From positions 62,001-126,000 of the forward strand of contig CAVSBG010000004.1 in NCBI GenBank assembly GCA_963726125.1: a stretch of 64,000 nucleotides of DNA, read 5' to 3'. Within the stretch, counting starts at the first letter, position 1. Every line of letters begins with the position of its first letter. A model generated the notes under the pieces. That model was not told where the DNA came from. It did not search any database and saw only the letters and a program-made list of their open reading frames with translations. The stretch comes from JAMXLO01 sp963726125. GTDB lineage: Bacteria > Pseudomonadota > Alphaproteobacteria > Acetobacterales > Acetobacteraceae. Below are positions 1 to 9,534 of this stretch, one piece after another. The position numbers and the translations under genes were made by a program.

Positions 1-1412
1 CCGTCCGCCAATGCCGCCCAGGTGTGGCTGGCAAGGTCGGCCGAGGGTTCGGCCAGGACCTGCCGATTGACCTTCACCTCGCCAGCCACTTCAAGCCCGG
101 CGAACGGCGAGTCGGGCGAGAATTGCGCGACACCCGCGGGTTCCGACCAGGATAGCGCACCGCCGAGTTGACGATCGCCGCCGAGCAGCTTGACCGGCAT
201 CAGTGGATCAATCTCGCCGAGCGGCTGTTCCGCGGTGCGTGGGCCGGCAAAGCGGATCAGCAACCCTCCTTGCGCCACCCATTTCGCAACCGCGTCGCGT
301 TCCGCGCCCGAAGGCAGTGGGCGATCGGCCAGGATGAGCACCGACAGATCGCTCCGCAGAAGCGTGGCCAGATCGCCCTCGTGCACCTCGGTATAGGGCG
401 TCAGTGCGCGGCGCAGATAATAGAGGGGGCCGGAGAACGGGACATCGGCCGTCGCAAGGTCGCCGGCGATCATGCCGACGGGGCGCCGTCGCCAGCGTTC
501 GTCCAGCAGCACGACTGAGGCAGCAGTGGGCGGTCCTTCCAGCACCAGCCTGTTGAGCCGGTTGCGCAGCTCAGGTGGCAGCACGATCCCGGCACTGCCG
601 TTGCGCTCACCCGCCGGAAGATCGATCGGGACACGGGCCAGAGTGCGGCCGTCGCCACTCTGCGCCAGCACCGTCGCGGCACCCGCAAGTGGTTGTGGCG
701 CCTGCTCGACCTGGGCAACCAATTGGTCAGCCTCGGCCCGCGGCGGCAGGAGCAGGCGCGCCGGCGGGGCGGCGCTGCGCAATTCGGTGACCGATCCAGC
801 GTCCGCCAACGCACCGGCAAAGGCGGCGAAGTCCTCGCCATGTGTCAGTCCGTCGCCCAGGTAAACGACCGCGGTGGCGGCCTCGTGCCAGTCGCGCAAC
901 GCGGCTGCGACGGCGGTGCGATCCGGCGGCCAGGGTTCGGGGTGTAAAGCCGCCAGCCTCGGGCGCACGTCAGCTGCCGGCAGCGGCGCGACGGTGTGCG
1001 GCGAGGTCCCGAACTCGTCCGGTGCGGTGGGCAGCAGCGCCACCTGACGCCCGGCACGCTCCGCACGGTCGAGCACCGTGTTCGCCGCCTGCATCCGGCG
1101 CGGCCAATCACCGGCCGACGCCCAGCCATTGTCCACCACCAGCAGAACGGGCCCGCGACCCGGCAGTGTCGAGCCGGCATCCAGTACCGGGCGCGCCAGA
1201 GCCAAGAGCACCAGAGTCGCAGCGGTCATGCGCAGCAGCAACAGCCACCAGGGTGTGCGCGCGGGCGTCTCCTCCCGCGCATGCAGTCCCATCAGCAGCC
1301 GGATCGCCGGGAAGGTCTCGCTGCGCGGCGCTGGCGGCGTGACGCGCAGCAGCCACCACAGCAACGGCAACGCCGGCAATGCGAGCAATACCCAGGGAGC
1401 GGCGAAGATCAT
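1..1412 (-). CDS. BatA-like / DUF4159-type membrane protein (C-terminus beyond window)
   Basis: The reading frame starts at the ATG ending at 1412 and stays open to the left edge, so at least 470 residues are present and the C-terminus is missing. The N-terminus has the layout of the aerotolerance BatA N-terminal domain: a hydrophobic segment (about residues 5-22), a cytoplasmic stretch, and a second membrane segment (about 55-75) ending in an LALARPVLD motif. A von Willebrand-like region with a VDNGW motif follows. The start codon overlaps the stop of the DUF58 gene (ATGA), so this is the third gene of a moxR-DUF58-batA operon. In related genomes a DUF4159 domain usually follows, but it would lie outside the window. 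Inferred role: envelope chaperone or stress complex with MoxR. Confidence 0.8.
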   Translation of the reverse strand, partial: MIFAAPWVLLALPALPLLWWLLRVTPPAPRSETFPAIRLLMGLHAREETPARTPWWLLLLRMTAATLVLLALARPVLDAGSTLPGRGPVLLVVDNGWASAGDWPRRMQAANTVLDRAERAGRQVALLPTAPDEFGTSPHTVAPLPAADVRPRLAALHPEPWPPDRTAVAAALRDWHEAATAVVYLGDGLTHGEDFAAFAGALADAGSVTELRSAAPPARLLLPPRAEADQLVAQVEQAPQPLAGAATVLAQSGDGRTLARVPIDLPAGERNGSAGIVLPPELRNRLNRLVLEGPPTAASVVLLDERWRRRPVGMIAGDLATADVPFSGPLYYLRRALTPYTEVHEGDLATLLRSDLSVLILADRPLPSGAERDAVAKWVAQGGLLIRFAGPRTAEQPLGEIDPLMPVKLLGGDRQLGGALSWSEPAGVAQFSPDSPFAGLEVAGEVKVNRQVLAEPSADLASHTWAALAD

Positions 1413-2305
1413 TTGGCGGTCAGTGCAACGTACAGGCCAAGCAACGCAGCCTCGGGGGAATGGTCGGTGCGATGGATGGCGAACCCGAAGCCCGCGGCAG
1501 CGCAGATCGAGGCCAGCCCATCCTGCTGTGCCTGCAGTCGGCGGCCATACTCGTCACGTACGCCTTCGACCCGCGGGATCAGCGTATCGCCCTCATGCTC
1601 CAGCCCGCGAAAGCGAATGCGTCCGGAGTACGGGAGGTCTGCCTCCGCTGGATCGAGCACCTGAACCAGGTAACCACTGACCGGAATTGCCGTGAGACGA
1701 CCAATCGCTGCCTGTATTTCACTCAGCGGCGACAGGAAATCACCGAGCAACACCACGCGAGCATGCCGCGGCAAGGGCATGCGAGGCGGCAACCCGGCAT
1801 CGTCGTCGCCACCGGCAGCCATCACCTCGGCCAACCGGTCCAATCCGGCGCGACCGGCGATCGGGCGTGCATCAGGGGCGATCATCGTCACGCGCTCGCC
1901 GCCCCGCAGCAGCAGGGAGGCCAGCGCCAGCAGCAGCAGTCCCGCCCGGTCGCGCTTCTCCACTTCAGCGCCGCGCGAACGCCAGCGCATGGAGGCGGAG
2001 GCATCGCGCCACAGGCACACGGTCTGCGCCGCCTCCCACTCGGTCTCGCGGATGAACCAGCCGTCGGGCGCTGGGCGTCCCGACTTCGCTGATTGCCGCC
2101 AGTCGATGCGGCTGATCGGATCACCCGAGACGAAGCGGCGAAACTGCCAGAAGCTGTCGCCCTGGCCGACCCGGCGACGGCCATGCACGCCCTGCGCGAC
2201 TGTTGCCGCCACGCGTTCGGCAGCGACCAGCAGCGGCGGCAGGCGCGCGCCAAGAGCCTCGGCTCGACGGGCGTCGGCGGAAGGCTGCAGAATTGTGCTA
2301 GGCAA
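1409..2305 (-). CDS. DUF58 domain-containing protein
   Basis: About 298 residues if translation starts at the TTG at 2305, which overlaps the end of moxR (TTGCCTAG). An upstream in-frame extension to 2350 lies wholly inside moxR and looks unlikely. The sequence has the DUF58 core signature: a GRRRVGQGDSFWQFR stretch, then SGDPISRIDWRQSAKSGR and FIRETEWEA, followed by a von Willebrand factor A-like half (LWRDASASM). DUF58 proteins are usually encoded next to MoxR ATPases and BatA-like membrane proteins, exactly as here, and are thought to work with them in protein maturation or envelope stress. The substrate cannot be told from the sequence. Overlaps on both sides indicate translational coupling. 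Confidence 0.85.
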   Translation of the reverse strand: MPSTILQPSADARRAEALGARLPPLLVAAERVAATVAQGVHGRRRVGQGDSFWQFRRFVSGDPISRIDWRQSAKSGRPAPDGWFIRETEWEAAQTVCLWRDASASMRWRSRGAEVEKRDRAGLLLLALASLLLRGGERVTMIAPDARPIAGRAGLDRLAEVMAAGGDDDAGLPPRMPLPRHARVVLLGDFLSPLSEIQAAIGRLTAIPVSGYLVQVLDPAEADLPYSGRIRFRGLEHEGDTLIPRVEGVRDEYGRRLQAQQDGLASICAAAGFGFAIHRTDHSPEAALLGLYVALTAK

Positions 2306-3314
2306 GACGCTCCACCAGGCGATCGATGACGTCGGACAGCACCACGCCATCGGCGCGAGCGGAGAAGTTGAGCGCCATGCGGTGCCGCAGCACCGGCCGG
2401 GCCAGTGCTATGACATCGTCGATGCTCGGTGCGAGCCGGCCACCAAGCAGTGCCCGCGCCCGCGACGCCAGCATCAGCGCCTGGGCTGCGCGTGGGCCAG
2501 GCCCCCAGGCGACATGACGGCGCACGCTGTCCTCGTCGGCGGTTTCCGGACGCCCGCCGCGAACCAGCGAAAGGATCGCGTCCACCACGGTATCGCCCAC
2601 CGGCACACGGCGGATCAGCGCCTGGGCCGCACGAAGTTCCTCCGAGGTCATGGCCTGCTCCGCAGGCGCCTCCGGCGTCCCGGTGGTGGCGAGCAGCATG
2701 GTCCGTTCAGCGTCCAGCGCCGGGTAGCCGACATCAATCTCCAGCAGGAACCGGTCGAGCTGCGCTTCCGGTAGCGGATAGGTGCCTTCCTGCTCGATCG
2801 GGTTCTGTGTCGCCAGCACGTGGAACGGGCGCGGCAGGATGTGCTCGACGCCCGCCACCGCGACGCGCTGCTCCTGCATCGCCTGCAGCAACGCGGATTG
2901 CGTGCGCGGACTGGCGCGGTTGATCTCGTCCGCCATCAGCAGCTGGCAGAATACCGGCCCAGGCACGAAGCGAAAGCTGCGGCGGCCTTCCGCTTCATCC
3001 AACACCTCGCTGCCGATGATGTCGGCGGGCATCAGGTCCGGGGTGAACTGGACGCGCTTGGTGGCCAACCCCATCACGATCCCAAGCGCCTCGACAAGCC
3101 GGCTTTTGCCGAGGCCGGGAACGCCCACCAGCAGCACGTGCCCACCGGACAGCAGCGTGATCAACGTCTGATCGACCACCTCGTCCTGACCGAAGATCAC
3201 CCGTCCGATGGCTGCGCGCACCCGGGCGATGCGCGCACCCAGCGCCTCCACCTCGGACAGGATCGTGCTCGGGTCAATTGCGCCTTGTGGCGTCGGGGCC
3301 ATACTGATCGACAT
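2298..3314 (-). CDS. MoxR-family AAA ATPase
   Basis: A protein of 338 residues from the ATG at 3314; seven further in-frame codons upstream are possible but unneeded. The Walker A motif GVPGLGKS is at residues 64-71, Walker B (CQLLMADE) at about 123-130, and it is followed by INRASPRTQSALLQAMQE and the sensor region ATQNPIEQEGTYPLPEAQLDRF, all typical of the MoxR branch. MoxR ATPases act as chaperones for assembly or metal insertion, usually with the DUF58 and BatA-like proteins encoded downstream. First gene of the operon; it faces the DUF1285 gene divergently across a spacer of about 77 bp that should hold both promoters. Confidence 0.93.
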   Translation of the reverse strand: MSISMAPTPQGAIDPSTILSEVEALGARIARVRAAIGRVIFGQDEVVDQTLITLLSGGHVLLVGVPGLGKSRLVEALGIVMGLATKRVQFTPDLMPADIIGSEVLDEAEGRRSFRFVPGPVFCQLLMADEINRASPRTQSALLQAMQEQRVAVAGVEHILPRPFHVLATQNPIEQEGTYPLPEAQLDRFLLEIDVGYPALDAERTMLLATTGTPEAPAEQAMTSEELRAAQALIRRVPVGDTVVDAILSLVRGGRPETADEDSVRRHVAWGPGPRAAQALMLASRARALLGGRLAPSIDDVIALARPVLRHRMALNFSARADGVVLSDVIDRLVERLA

Positions 3315-3391
3315 ACAGCAATACACCTCTGACAAATCTTACCAAGCAGTCATATAGGCACTTTCGCGCGAAGGGGGATGCTACCTATATC

Positions 3392-4078
3392 GTGATGGGG
3401 CGGGGAAACTTTGTCTGGGACGGAGACGCAGACGTGGATGAGGCTTATTCCTCGGTTTCAGTTGCCAGAGCCCTTGGCCGTGACGCCGCAGCGCGGTCTG
3501 CGCTCGCGTTTGCCAAACCCACACTGCCATCGCCTTGTCCGGAGGCACGCCCGCGCGCGCGCCGCGTCCCAGTGGAATGTGGCGACCTGCCATTCCTGAT
3601 CCGCCGCGACGGCACCTGGCTGTATCGCGGCAGTCCGATCCTGCGGAAAGAACTGGTGTGCCTGTTCGCCGGTGTGCTGAAGCGCGAGGGTGACGGCTCA
3701 TTCTGGCTGGAAACGCCCGCCGAACGCGGCCGCATCGAGGTCGAGGATGCGCCGTTCGTCGCTGTCGAGCTGGATTGGAACGGCGATGACCGCCAGCAGA
3801 TCCTGTCATTCCGCACCAACGTCGATCAGGTGATAACCGCCGGTCCCGATCATCCGATCCGCGTCGCGCATGACATCCTGACCTGCGAACCGACACCATA
3901 TATCCGTGTGCGTCCAGGCGTTGGCACGCCGGCTGTCGAGGCGCGGATCAATCGCGCGGTGTATTACGAGCTCGTGGCACTTGCCGTGCCGGAATGGGTC
4001 GGATGCCGGCGAATGCTCGGCGTCTGGAGTTGCGGCAAATTCTTCGCGCTGGGCGAACTGCCACCCGGCGAAGAGTGA
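3392..4078 (+). CDS. DUF1285 domain-containing protein
   Basis: Up to 228 residues. The conserved part starts at about residue 62 (CGDLPFLIRRDGTWLYRGSPI) and runs through LVCLFAGVLKREGDGSFWLETPAERG and VEDAPFVAVELDW, which matches DUF1285, a family of soluble proteins of unknown function common in alphaproteobacteria. The first 60 residues are low-complexity and arginine-rich, so the true start may lie further in; GTG at 3392 and ATG at 3395 are the outermost candidates. It heads a plus-strand run with the Nudix gene 25 bp downstream, the usual neighbourhood of DUF1285 genes. No signal peptide or membrane segment is visible. Confidence 0.82.
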   Translation: MMGRGNFVWDGDADVDEAYSSVSVARALGRDAAARSALAFAKPTLPSPCPEARPRARRVPVECGDLPFLIRRDGTWLYRGSPILRKELVCLFAGVLKREGDGSFWLETPAERGRIEVEDAPFVAVELDWNGDDRQQILSFRTNVDQVITAGPDHPIRVAHDILTCEPTPYIRVRPGVGTPAVEARINRAVYYELVALAVPEWVGCRRMLGVWSCGKFFALGELPPGEE

Positions 4079-4103
4079 TCCCGAAAACGCTGATGCTGCC
4101 GGG

Positions 4104-4721
4104 ATGACGTCGGAAGAGCTGCGCGCACGGCTGACAGGGATCGTTGCAGAGCCTCCGCCGGACGGGGTTGCGCACGGCCAGGATGTGCTCGAGCTGCTGG
4201 AGAAGCCGCCGGTTCCGGCTGCGGTCCTGGTGCCCATCGTCCTGGGTGCCAATCCTGGCGTGTTGCTGACCAAGCGGAACGCGCACCTGAACCAGCATGG
4301 CGGCCAGGTCAGCTTCCCCGGCGGCCGGATCGATCCAACCGACGCGGATGCCGAAGCGGCCGCGCTGCGCGAGGCGGAGGAGGAGATCGCCCTCGATCCA
4401 GCCCAGGTGGACGTGCTGGGGCGGCTGGCGGATTTCGTCACCGGTACCGGGTTCCGCATCACGCCCGTTGTTGGCCTGCTGCCGCCGGGCATGGTGTTCC
4501 ATCCGGCTCCGAACGAGGTCGATGTCGTGTTCGAGCTGCCGTTGGACGTGCTGCTCGATCAGGACGCCCCGCAGCGGCAGCGGCATTACGTGCGTGGCAT
4601 CTGGCGCGAATATTGGGTGTGGCCGCACCCGGATCATTATATCTGGGGAGCGACCGCGGCGATCCTGGTGCACCTGGCGCAGAAGCTGCGGACTGTGGGG
4701 CCGCATGCTTCGTCTGGTTGA
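4104..4721 (+). CDS. Nudix hydrolase, CoA pyrophosphatase type
   Basis: 205 residues from the ATG at 4104. An in-frame extension back to 3906 overlaps the DUF1285 gene and is rejected. The NuCoA-type motif (LTKRNAHLNQHGGQVSFPGG) at about residues 55-74 runs directly into the Nudix box, with REAEEE at 89-94 supplying the metal-binding glutamates. This combination marks the family that cleaves coenzyme A and its derivatives to 3',5'-ADP and 4'-phosphopantetheine. The end overlaps the start of the next small gene by 17 bp, so the genes from here to the CCA enzyme are probably co-transcribed. Confidence 0.9.
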   Translation: MTSEELRARLTGIVAEPPPDGVAHGQDVLELLEKPPVPAAVLVPIVLGANPGVLLTKRNAHLNQHGGQVSFPGGRIDPTDADAEAAALREAEEEIALDPAQVDVLGRLADFVTGTGFRITPVVGLLPPGMVFHPAPNEVDVVFELPLDVLLDQDAPQRQRHYVRGIWREYWVWPHPDHYIWGATAAILVHLAQKLRTVGPHASSG

Positions 4722-4953
4722 ACTGGCACTGTTCCTCGCGCCGTTCGCTGTATTCATTGTCTGGCGTACTGTGGGGAAGCGGAGCGGGCCGCCTTCACTC
4801 GGTCTCGTGGTCGGCGCCGGATGCGTGCTGCTGGCACTTGCAGGGGCGCTTGTATGGCTCAGCGAGGATCGCGCGCTGCCGCCGAACGCCGCTTACGCCC
4901 CGGCTCGCTTCGAGAATGGCCGCATCGTCGCCGGTCACGCCGCACCCCAATGA
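4705..4953 (+). CDS. Small membrane protein, DUF6111-like
   Basis: 82 residues from the ATG at 4705. It has two hydrophobic segments, at about residues 4-20 and 33-52, separated by a short basic loop (RTVGKRSG), and a polar tail. Size, topology and position between a CoA pyrophosphatase and a CCA-adding enzyme fit the DUF6111 family of alphaproteobacteria; family assignment is from memory of that context and not certain. It overlaps the preceding gene by 17 bp and the next by 4 bp (ATGA), so it is clearly translated as part of the operon. Function unknown. Confidence 0.72.
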   Translation: MLRLVELALFLAPFAVFIVWRTVGKRSGPPSLGLVVGAGCVLLALAGALVWLSEDRALPPNAAYAPARFENGRIVAGHAAPQ

Positions 4954-6122
4954 TCGAGTTGCCGTCTTTCCTGGCTGAACCGGCGCTTGCCGCGGTGATG
5001 GCGACACTGCCCGAAGCGCGCGTGGTCGGCGGCGCCGTGCGCGACGCATTGGCGTGCCGTCCCATCACCGACATCGACCTGGCCACGTCGCGCACGCCTG
5101 AGGAGGTGACGAAAGCGCTGCAGGAGGTCGGCATTCGCGTGGTGCCGACAGGTATCGACCATGGCACCGTGACCGCGGTCCTCGGAGAACGGAGCTTCGA
5201 GATCACCACGCTCCGGCGCGATGTCGAAACTGACGGACGCCATGCGATCGTAGCGTTCACCGATGACTGGCGAACGGACGCGGCGCGGCGCGATTTCACC
5301 ATCAACGCCATGTCGATGGCGCGCGACGGCAAGGTGTTCGATTATTTCGGCGGCATCGCCGACCTGCGGGCGGGTGTTGTGCGGTTCGTCGGCGATCCGG
5401 CGACACGCATCGCCGAGGATCACCTGCGCATACTGCGCTATTTCCGGTTCTTCGCGCGGTATTCGTCCGGCCCCGCCGACGCTGCGTCTCTTGCGGCGAT
5501 CCGCGCCGGCGCCTCTGGCCTCGGCAACCTGTCACCCGAACGAGTTTGGAGCGAGCTGTCGCGCATTCTGGCCCTGCCGGATCCGCGCTGCGCGGTTGCC
5601 TTGATGGCGGAACTGGGAGTGCTGGACGCGGTTGTGTCCGAGGGTGCCGATGCGGCTCGACTGGCACGATTGGTCGAAGCGGGTGCGCCCTCTGATCCGC
5701 TGCTCCGCTTGTCGGCGCTGCTGGCCGGCGACGCGCACGCACTGGCCACGCGGCTGCGGCTGGCGGGGTGGGAGCGCGACCGGCTGTTGGCACTGCGCGG
5801 CGGCCCTGTTCCGCAGCCTGACTGTGACGATGCCGAATTGCGGCGGCTGTTGGCCAATGAGGACCATGCCGTGCTGATCGATCGCACATGGCTGTCCGGT
5901 GGCAACGCTCCCCGGTGGGCCAAACTACGCCAAAGACTGGCCGCATTGCCGCGACCAGTGTTCCCAGTGGAGGGGCGCGATGTGCTGGCACTCGGCGAGC
6001 CGGAAGGTCCTCGCGTCGGCGCCCTGCTCCGCGAGGTCCGCCGGTGGTGGCTGGACAACGGGTGCACGGCCAGCCGAGCCGAGTGCCTGGTGGAACTGGT
6101 GCAAAGGCGTTCGCGCGGTTAG
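4950..6122 (+). CDS. cca: CCA tRNA nucleotidyltransferase
   Basis: 390 residues from the ATG at 4950, which overlaps the stop of the preceding gene. It shows the class II nucleotidyltransferase signature: GGAVRD at residues 27-32, DIDLAT at 41-46 with the two metal-binding aspartates, then the RRDFTINAM motif and DHLRILRYFRFFARY. It adds or repairs the 3'-CCA end of tRNA in the cytoplasm. The length fits the alphaproteobacterial form without a C-terminal HD phosphohydrolase domain. Last gene of the DUF1285-Nudix-cca group; the next gene begins about 120 bp later. Confidence 0.93.
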   Translation: MIELPSFLAEPALAAVMATLPEARVVGGAVRDALACRPITDIDLATSRTPEEVTKALQEVGIRVVPTGIDHGTVTAVLGERSFEITTLRRDVETDGRHAIVAFTDDWRTDAARRDFTINAMSMARDGKVFDYFGGIADLRAGVVRFVGDPATRIAEDHLRILRYFRFFARYSSGPADAASLAAIRAGASGLGNLSPERVWSELSRILALPDPRCAVALMAELGVLDAVVSEGADAARLARLVEAGAPSDPLLRLSALLAGDAHALATRLRLAGWERDRLLALRGGPVPQPDCDDAELRRLLANEDHAVLIDRTWLSGGNAPRWAKLRQRLAALPRPVFPVEGRDVLALGEPEGPRVGALLREVRRWWLDNGCTASRAECLVELVQRRSRG

Positions 6123-6244
6123 TGTCTGCTCGTCATGGCGGGCGTGGGCTCGCCGCCCACGTCTTTGCGTTCATCCAGGTCGTGGGAACCAGCCAGCGCA
6201 CCGGATTGACGAGATGTCGCAGTCACCATCGCCAGGACAACCGC

Positions 6245-7888
6245 TTGAACGGCTCCAAGAACCTGATCCTCGGCTTTTGCTCCGGTAAGCCGTTCCGGCT
6301 GCTGGCGCCGTTCATTGCCTCGTTGCGACATACCGCGTTCGCTGGTGATGTCTGCCTCTTGATCGAGGACGTGACAGCCGAGGATATCGACCGCCTGCGC
6401 GCCCACGGCATCAGGGTGGAGCGGACGACGCGCTCAGCGCAGCCGCGCATGACCAGCATGGCGAGCCGCTTCTTTGGTTTCCTCGATTTCCTGGTCCGTC
6501 ACGGACACGCCTATGGCCTGGTCATGCTGGTCGATCCGACCGATATCGTGTTCCAGTCCGATCCGTTCGCCGTGCCGCTCCCCGCTGACATCGTCTACAC
6601 CGGCGACCGGCGCCTGATCGGCCATTCAAAGCTCGACCATGATGCCGTCGTGCAGGCCTACGGCGAGTCGACCGCCGACAATATTCGCGATTGCCAAGTA
6701 TCGAACCCCGAGCTCACCGTTGGTACATTGCCTGGCATACTCCGCTACCTCGTAATGATGACGCACGAGTTGGCCAGCCTTGCGACGCCTATCGGCGGTA
6801 CGATCGATCGCGGGGTGCACAACCACGTCGTGCGGATGCATCCGCTGAGCTTTGCCTGGTGCGACACAGGTGAACTGTTTGCCGTATCGATGCAGGGCGT
6901 GCCGCATGCCGCAGTGGCGGTTTCCGAGCAAGGCGTACTGATCAATGGCAGAAAGCCGCCCGCGCTGATCGGTTGGACGGAAAACCTCAGGACGATGGCC
7001 TATGTCCACGTATCGCAATCATGCCGCTTGGACGACTCCATGCGCGGTGCGTTTCCTACGGCCGATTTTCCACCGCCGCCGAACCGAGGTCTGTCCCCGG
7101 CAGGGGATGCAATCATTGCTTTCTACCATCACGGGCGTGACGCTGAGTGGCTGCCGCTGTTTCTTGGCAGCCTGCGTTGTGTGATGGACAGGATCCGGCT
7201 GCACTGCGTCGGTGACTTTGACCAGCAGGCGGAGCGCGCCCTGGCAGATGCGGGTTGCACGTTGACCCGGACACTCCCCATGCAGCGGCTGATGGTGGAA
7301 AGCATTGCACATTTCCATCTGAATCAGGCGCTGGAGGCGTTGGCAGCCGACCCGGCGCAACGACCTGCCCAGGTGCTGATACTCGATAACATGCGAATGG
7401 TGTTCATGCGCGATCCATTCGACAGCAGGACAATCGGATTATCCCTATTTGCCGAAGGCTCACACCGCATCGCTGATTCGGACGACCAACGGAAACGGCT
7501 GGCCTGCTTCGTTCCGGAAGTGTCCAGCCGGTTGCCCTTGCCCGTCGTATCGTCCGCGCTGCTGCGAGGTCCATTGCCGGTAGTCCAGGAATTCTATCGA
7601 AGCATGCTCGCCGAGCTGACCGGCCACGAGGATACGTTTTCTATCATCGGGCTGGTACAAGGCGTGTTCAATAAGCTGAGCTATTTCGGCGGATTGCGGT
7701 TCCCGGTGATCGTGCATCCCAATGGGGCCGATGCCTATTTCGACCGCGGGGGCCAGCCGGTGCTCTCCATCGATACCAGGCACGGCGTTCGCATCAACGG
7801 CGCTGCGCCATCAATAATACTCGCCGGGCATCAAGAGACCCCGCTGATGGTCAGCCTACGGACCGAACTTGGTTTTGCCAGGAATTGA
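6245..7888 (+). CDS. Tandem-domain glycosyltransferase-like protein, copy 1 of 3
   Basis: 547 residues from the TTG at 6245, chosen because the N-terminus then matches copies 2 and 3 (NGSKNLILG against AGSKNLIMG). The frame is open further upstream, but that part is unlike its paralogues. The protein is two repeats of one fold. The N-half (about 5-270) contains RLLAPFIASLRHTAFAGDV and DPTDIVFQSDPF (97-108), resembling nucleotide-sugar binding acidic motifs of GT-A enzymes. The C-half (about 288-547) repeats this as IIAFYHHGRDAEWLPLFLGSL and DNMRMVFMRDPF (381-392), with the second aspartate replaced. No signal peptide. It ends in a 4-bp overlap with copy 2. Glycosyltransferase identity is inferred; acceptor and donor are unknown. 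Confidence 0.6.
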   Translation: MNGSKNLILGFCSGKPFRLLAPFIASLRHTAFAGDVCLLIEDVTAEDIDRLRAHGIRVERTTRSAQPRMTSMASRFFGFLDFLVRHGHAYGLVMLVDPTDIVFQSDPFAVPLPADIVYTGDRRLIGHSKLDHDAVVQAYGESTADNIRDCQVSNPELTVGTLPGILRYLVMMTHELASLATPIGGTIDRGVHNHVVRMHPLSFAWCDTGELFAVSMQGVPHAAVAVSEQGVLINGRKPPALIGWTENLRTMAYVHVSQSCRLDDSMRGAFPTADFPPPPNRGLSPAGDAIIAFYHHGRDAEWLPLFLGSLRCVMDRIRLHCVGDFDQQAERALADAGCTLTRTLPMQRLMVESIAHFHLNQALEALAADPAQRPAQVLILDNMRMVFMRDPFDSRTIGLSLFAEGSHRIADSDDQRKRLACFVPEVSSRLPLPVVSSALLRGPLPVVQEFYRSMLAELTGHEDTFSIIGLVQGVFNKLSYFGGLRFPVIVHPNGADAYFDRGGQPVLSIDTRHGVRINGAAPSIILAGHQETPLMVSLRTELGFARN

Positions 7889-9534
7889 ACGTGGCCGGAT
7901 CGAAAAACCTGATCATGGGAACCTGGACGAACTTGCCGTTTCAAGGCCTCGAACGATTCATCGCCTCTCTGCGTCGCACATCATTCGACGGAGATGTGTG
8001 CGTATTCGTCGATACAGTGCCCCCGGCGACGGTCAAGGCCCTGATGGCTCATGGGGTGATTGTGGAACGGGCCACGCGTTTCGCTTTGCCGCAACTTAGC
8101 TTTCAGGCTAGCCGGTATCACAACTACCAGGAATTCCTTGGCCGCTACGGAGATAATTACGAAAAAGTCATGATATCCGACCTGCGCGACGTCCTGTTCC
8201 AGTCCGATCCGTTCGCCACGCCATGGCCCGCAGATCTGGTATTCGCGCAGGAACGCCGCCGCGTCAGCGATTGCAAGATCAATCAGGGCTGGATTGTCCA
8301 AGCGTACGGCGAGGCGATGGCCGACAATCTGCGCTTCTGCATGATCTCCTGCTCAGGCACCACGTTCGGCACCGTGAACGCAATGCAACGATATCTGGCG
8401 TTGATGATAAACGAACTCGCCAGTCGGCCAATCCCGATAGTCGGCGAACTCGACCAGGGTGTCCATAATTATGTGATCCGCATGCGCCCTATGGGGAACG
8501 CCTGGTGTGACGCAACGGACTCGATCGTCGCCACCATGACCTATGTGCCCGACGAGGCGATCCATGTCGAGCCACGCGGCGTGTTTATCGACGGCCGGCT
8601 GGTACCGGTGATCCACCAGTGGGATCGGCACAACGCGCTTAAGGCGTACGTCGAAGCGACACCCGAATTCAGATTGGACCCGAAGCTTGAGCCGAGTTAT
8701 CCGATTGTTCGCCGGCGTGGCAGCAGAGCAGCGGCCGAGCCGGAGGTGTCGATGGCGACATTCGATGCGATCGTCTGCTTCTATCATCGCGATCGGGATG
8801 CCGATTGGCTGCATCCCTTCCTCGCGACACTCCGCGCCGTCGGCTATGGCGGTGATGTCCATTGCATTGGTACCCTGGATGCCGCTGAACTGGCAGTGGT
8901 CCAGCAGCACGGCGGCCTGGCACACCCGGTCGAAGCCGGTGACGGTGTGATCGACGTCGAGAACATCGCGCACCTGCACATCAGTCGTGTGCTCAATGAA
9001 ATCGCCGCAGGCACCGCGCCGCCGGATCAGGTCCTGGTGCTCGAAACCATGCACGCGGGGTTCCTCCGAGATCCATTCCTCGGCAAGACCATCGGCCTGT
9101 CGGTGTTCTGCGAAGGACCCGTGGCGATGGGGCAGTCAGAGTTCAACGTCCAGCGTCTCGAATTCTTCACCGAGATTGACGAGACCTGGCAGCAGCGCCC
9201 CATCATTTCGTCGGCTGTGCTGCGGGGAAAGCTCGACATCGTCTGCGCGTTCTATATGAGGCTGCTGACAGAGTTCGTTGGGCGGGAACACGGGCTGCGT
9301 GTCCCGAAAATGGTGCAGGGAGCGGTCAACAAGCTCTGCTATGACAGCACTTTGGGCTATCCGGTGATCATTCATCCGAATGCGGCCGAAGTGTATTTCG
9401 AGGTCTCTCTGCAGCGCCTTCGTATCGACGACCATCTGGGCTTGCGCGTGGGGGGCACAGTCCCCGCCATCGTGGTGAACCCGTTCCTGCGATCGCCATT
9501 GATGGGCATGCTGAGGACGAGCCTCCGCTTGTGA
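7885..9534 (+). CDS. Tandem-domain glycosyltransferase-like protein, copy 2 of 3
   Basis: 549 residues from the TTG at 7885, which overlaps the stop of copy 1 (TTGA); GTG at 7891 is the alternative start. Same architecture as its neighbours: the N-half has FIASLRRTSFDGDVCVF and SDLRDVLFQSDPF (98-110, aspartates at 99 and 102), and the C-half repeats FYHRDRDADWLHPFLATLRAV and LETMHAGFLRDPF, where the acidic pair is lost. It then has GLSVFCEGP, ISSAVLRG and VIIHPNAAEVYF blocks shared by all three. The conserved acidic motif only in the N-half suggests one catalytic and one degenerate domain. It ends in a 4-bp overlap (GTGA) with copy 3. Confidence 0.6.
   Translation: MNVAGSKNLIMGTWTNLPFQGLERFIASLRRTSFDGDVCVFVDTVPPATVKALMAHGVIVERATRFALPQLSFQASRYHNYQEFLGRYGDNYEKVMISDLRDVLFQSDPFATPWPADLVFAQERRRVSDCKINQGWIVQAYGEAMADNLRFCMISCSGTTFGTVNAMQRYLALMINELASRPIPIVGELDQGVHNYVIRMRPMGNAWCDATDSIVATMTYVPDEAIHVEPRGVFIDGRLVPVIHQWDRHNALKAYVEATPEFRLDPKLEPSYPIVRRRGSRAAAEPEVSMATFDAIVCFYHRDRDADWLHPFLATLRAVGYGGDVHCIGTLDAAELAVVQQHGGLAHPVEAGDGVIDVENIAHLHISRVLNEIAAGTAPPDQVLVLETMHAGFLRDPFLGKTIGLSVFCEGPVAMGQSEFNVQRLEFFTEIDETWQQRPIISSAVLRGKLDIVCAFYMRLLTEFVGREHGLRVPKMVQGAVNKLCYDSTLGYPVIIHPNAAEVYFEVSLQRLRIDDHLGLRVGGTVPAIVVNPFLRSPLMGMLRTSLRL

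Noticed and set aside
3906..4103. Longer start of the Nudix protein
   Set aside because: The added 66 residues overlap the DUF1285 gene in another frame and are Cys/Arg/Ser-rich without family similarity.
5888..6244. Upstream in-frame extension of the first glycosyltransferase-like gene (119 codons)
   Set aside because: The extension lies largely within the cca gene, is Arg/Pro-rich as expected for an out-of-frame reading, and has no counterpart in the two paralogues.
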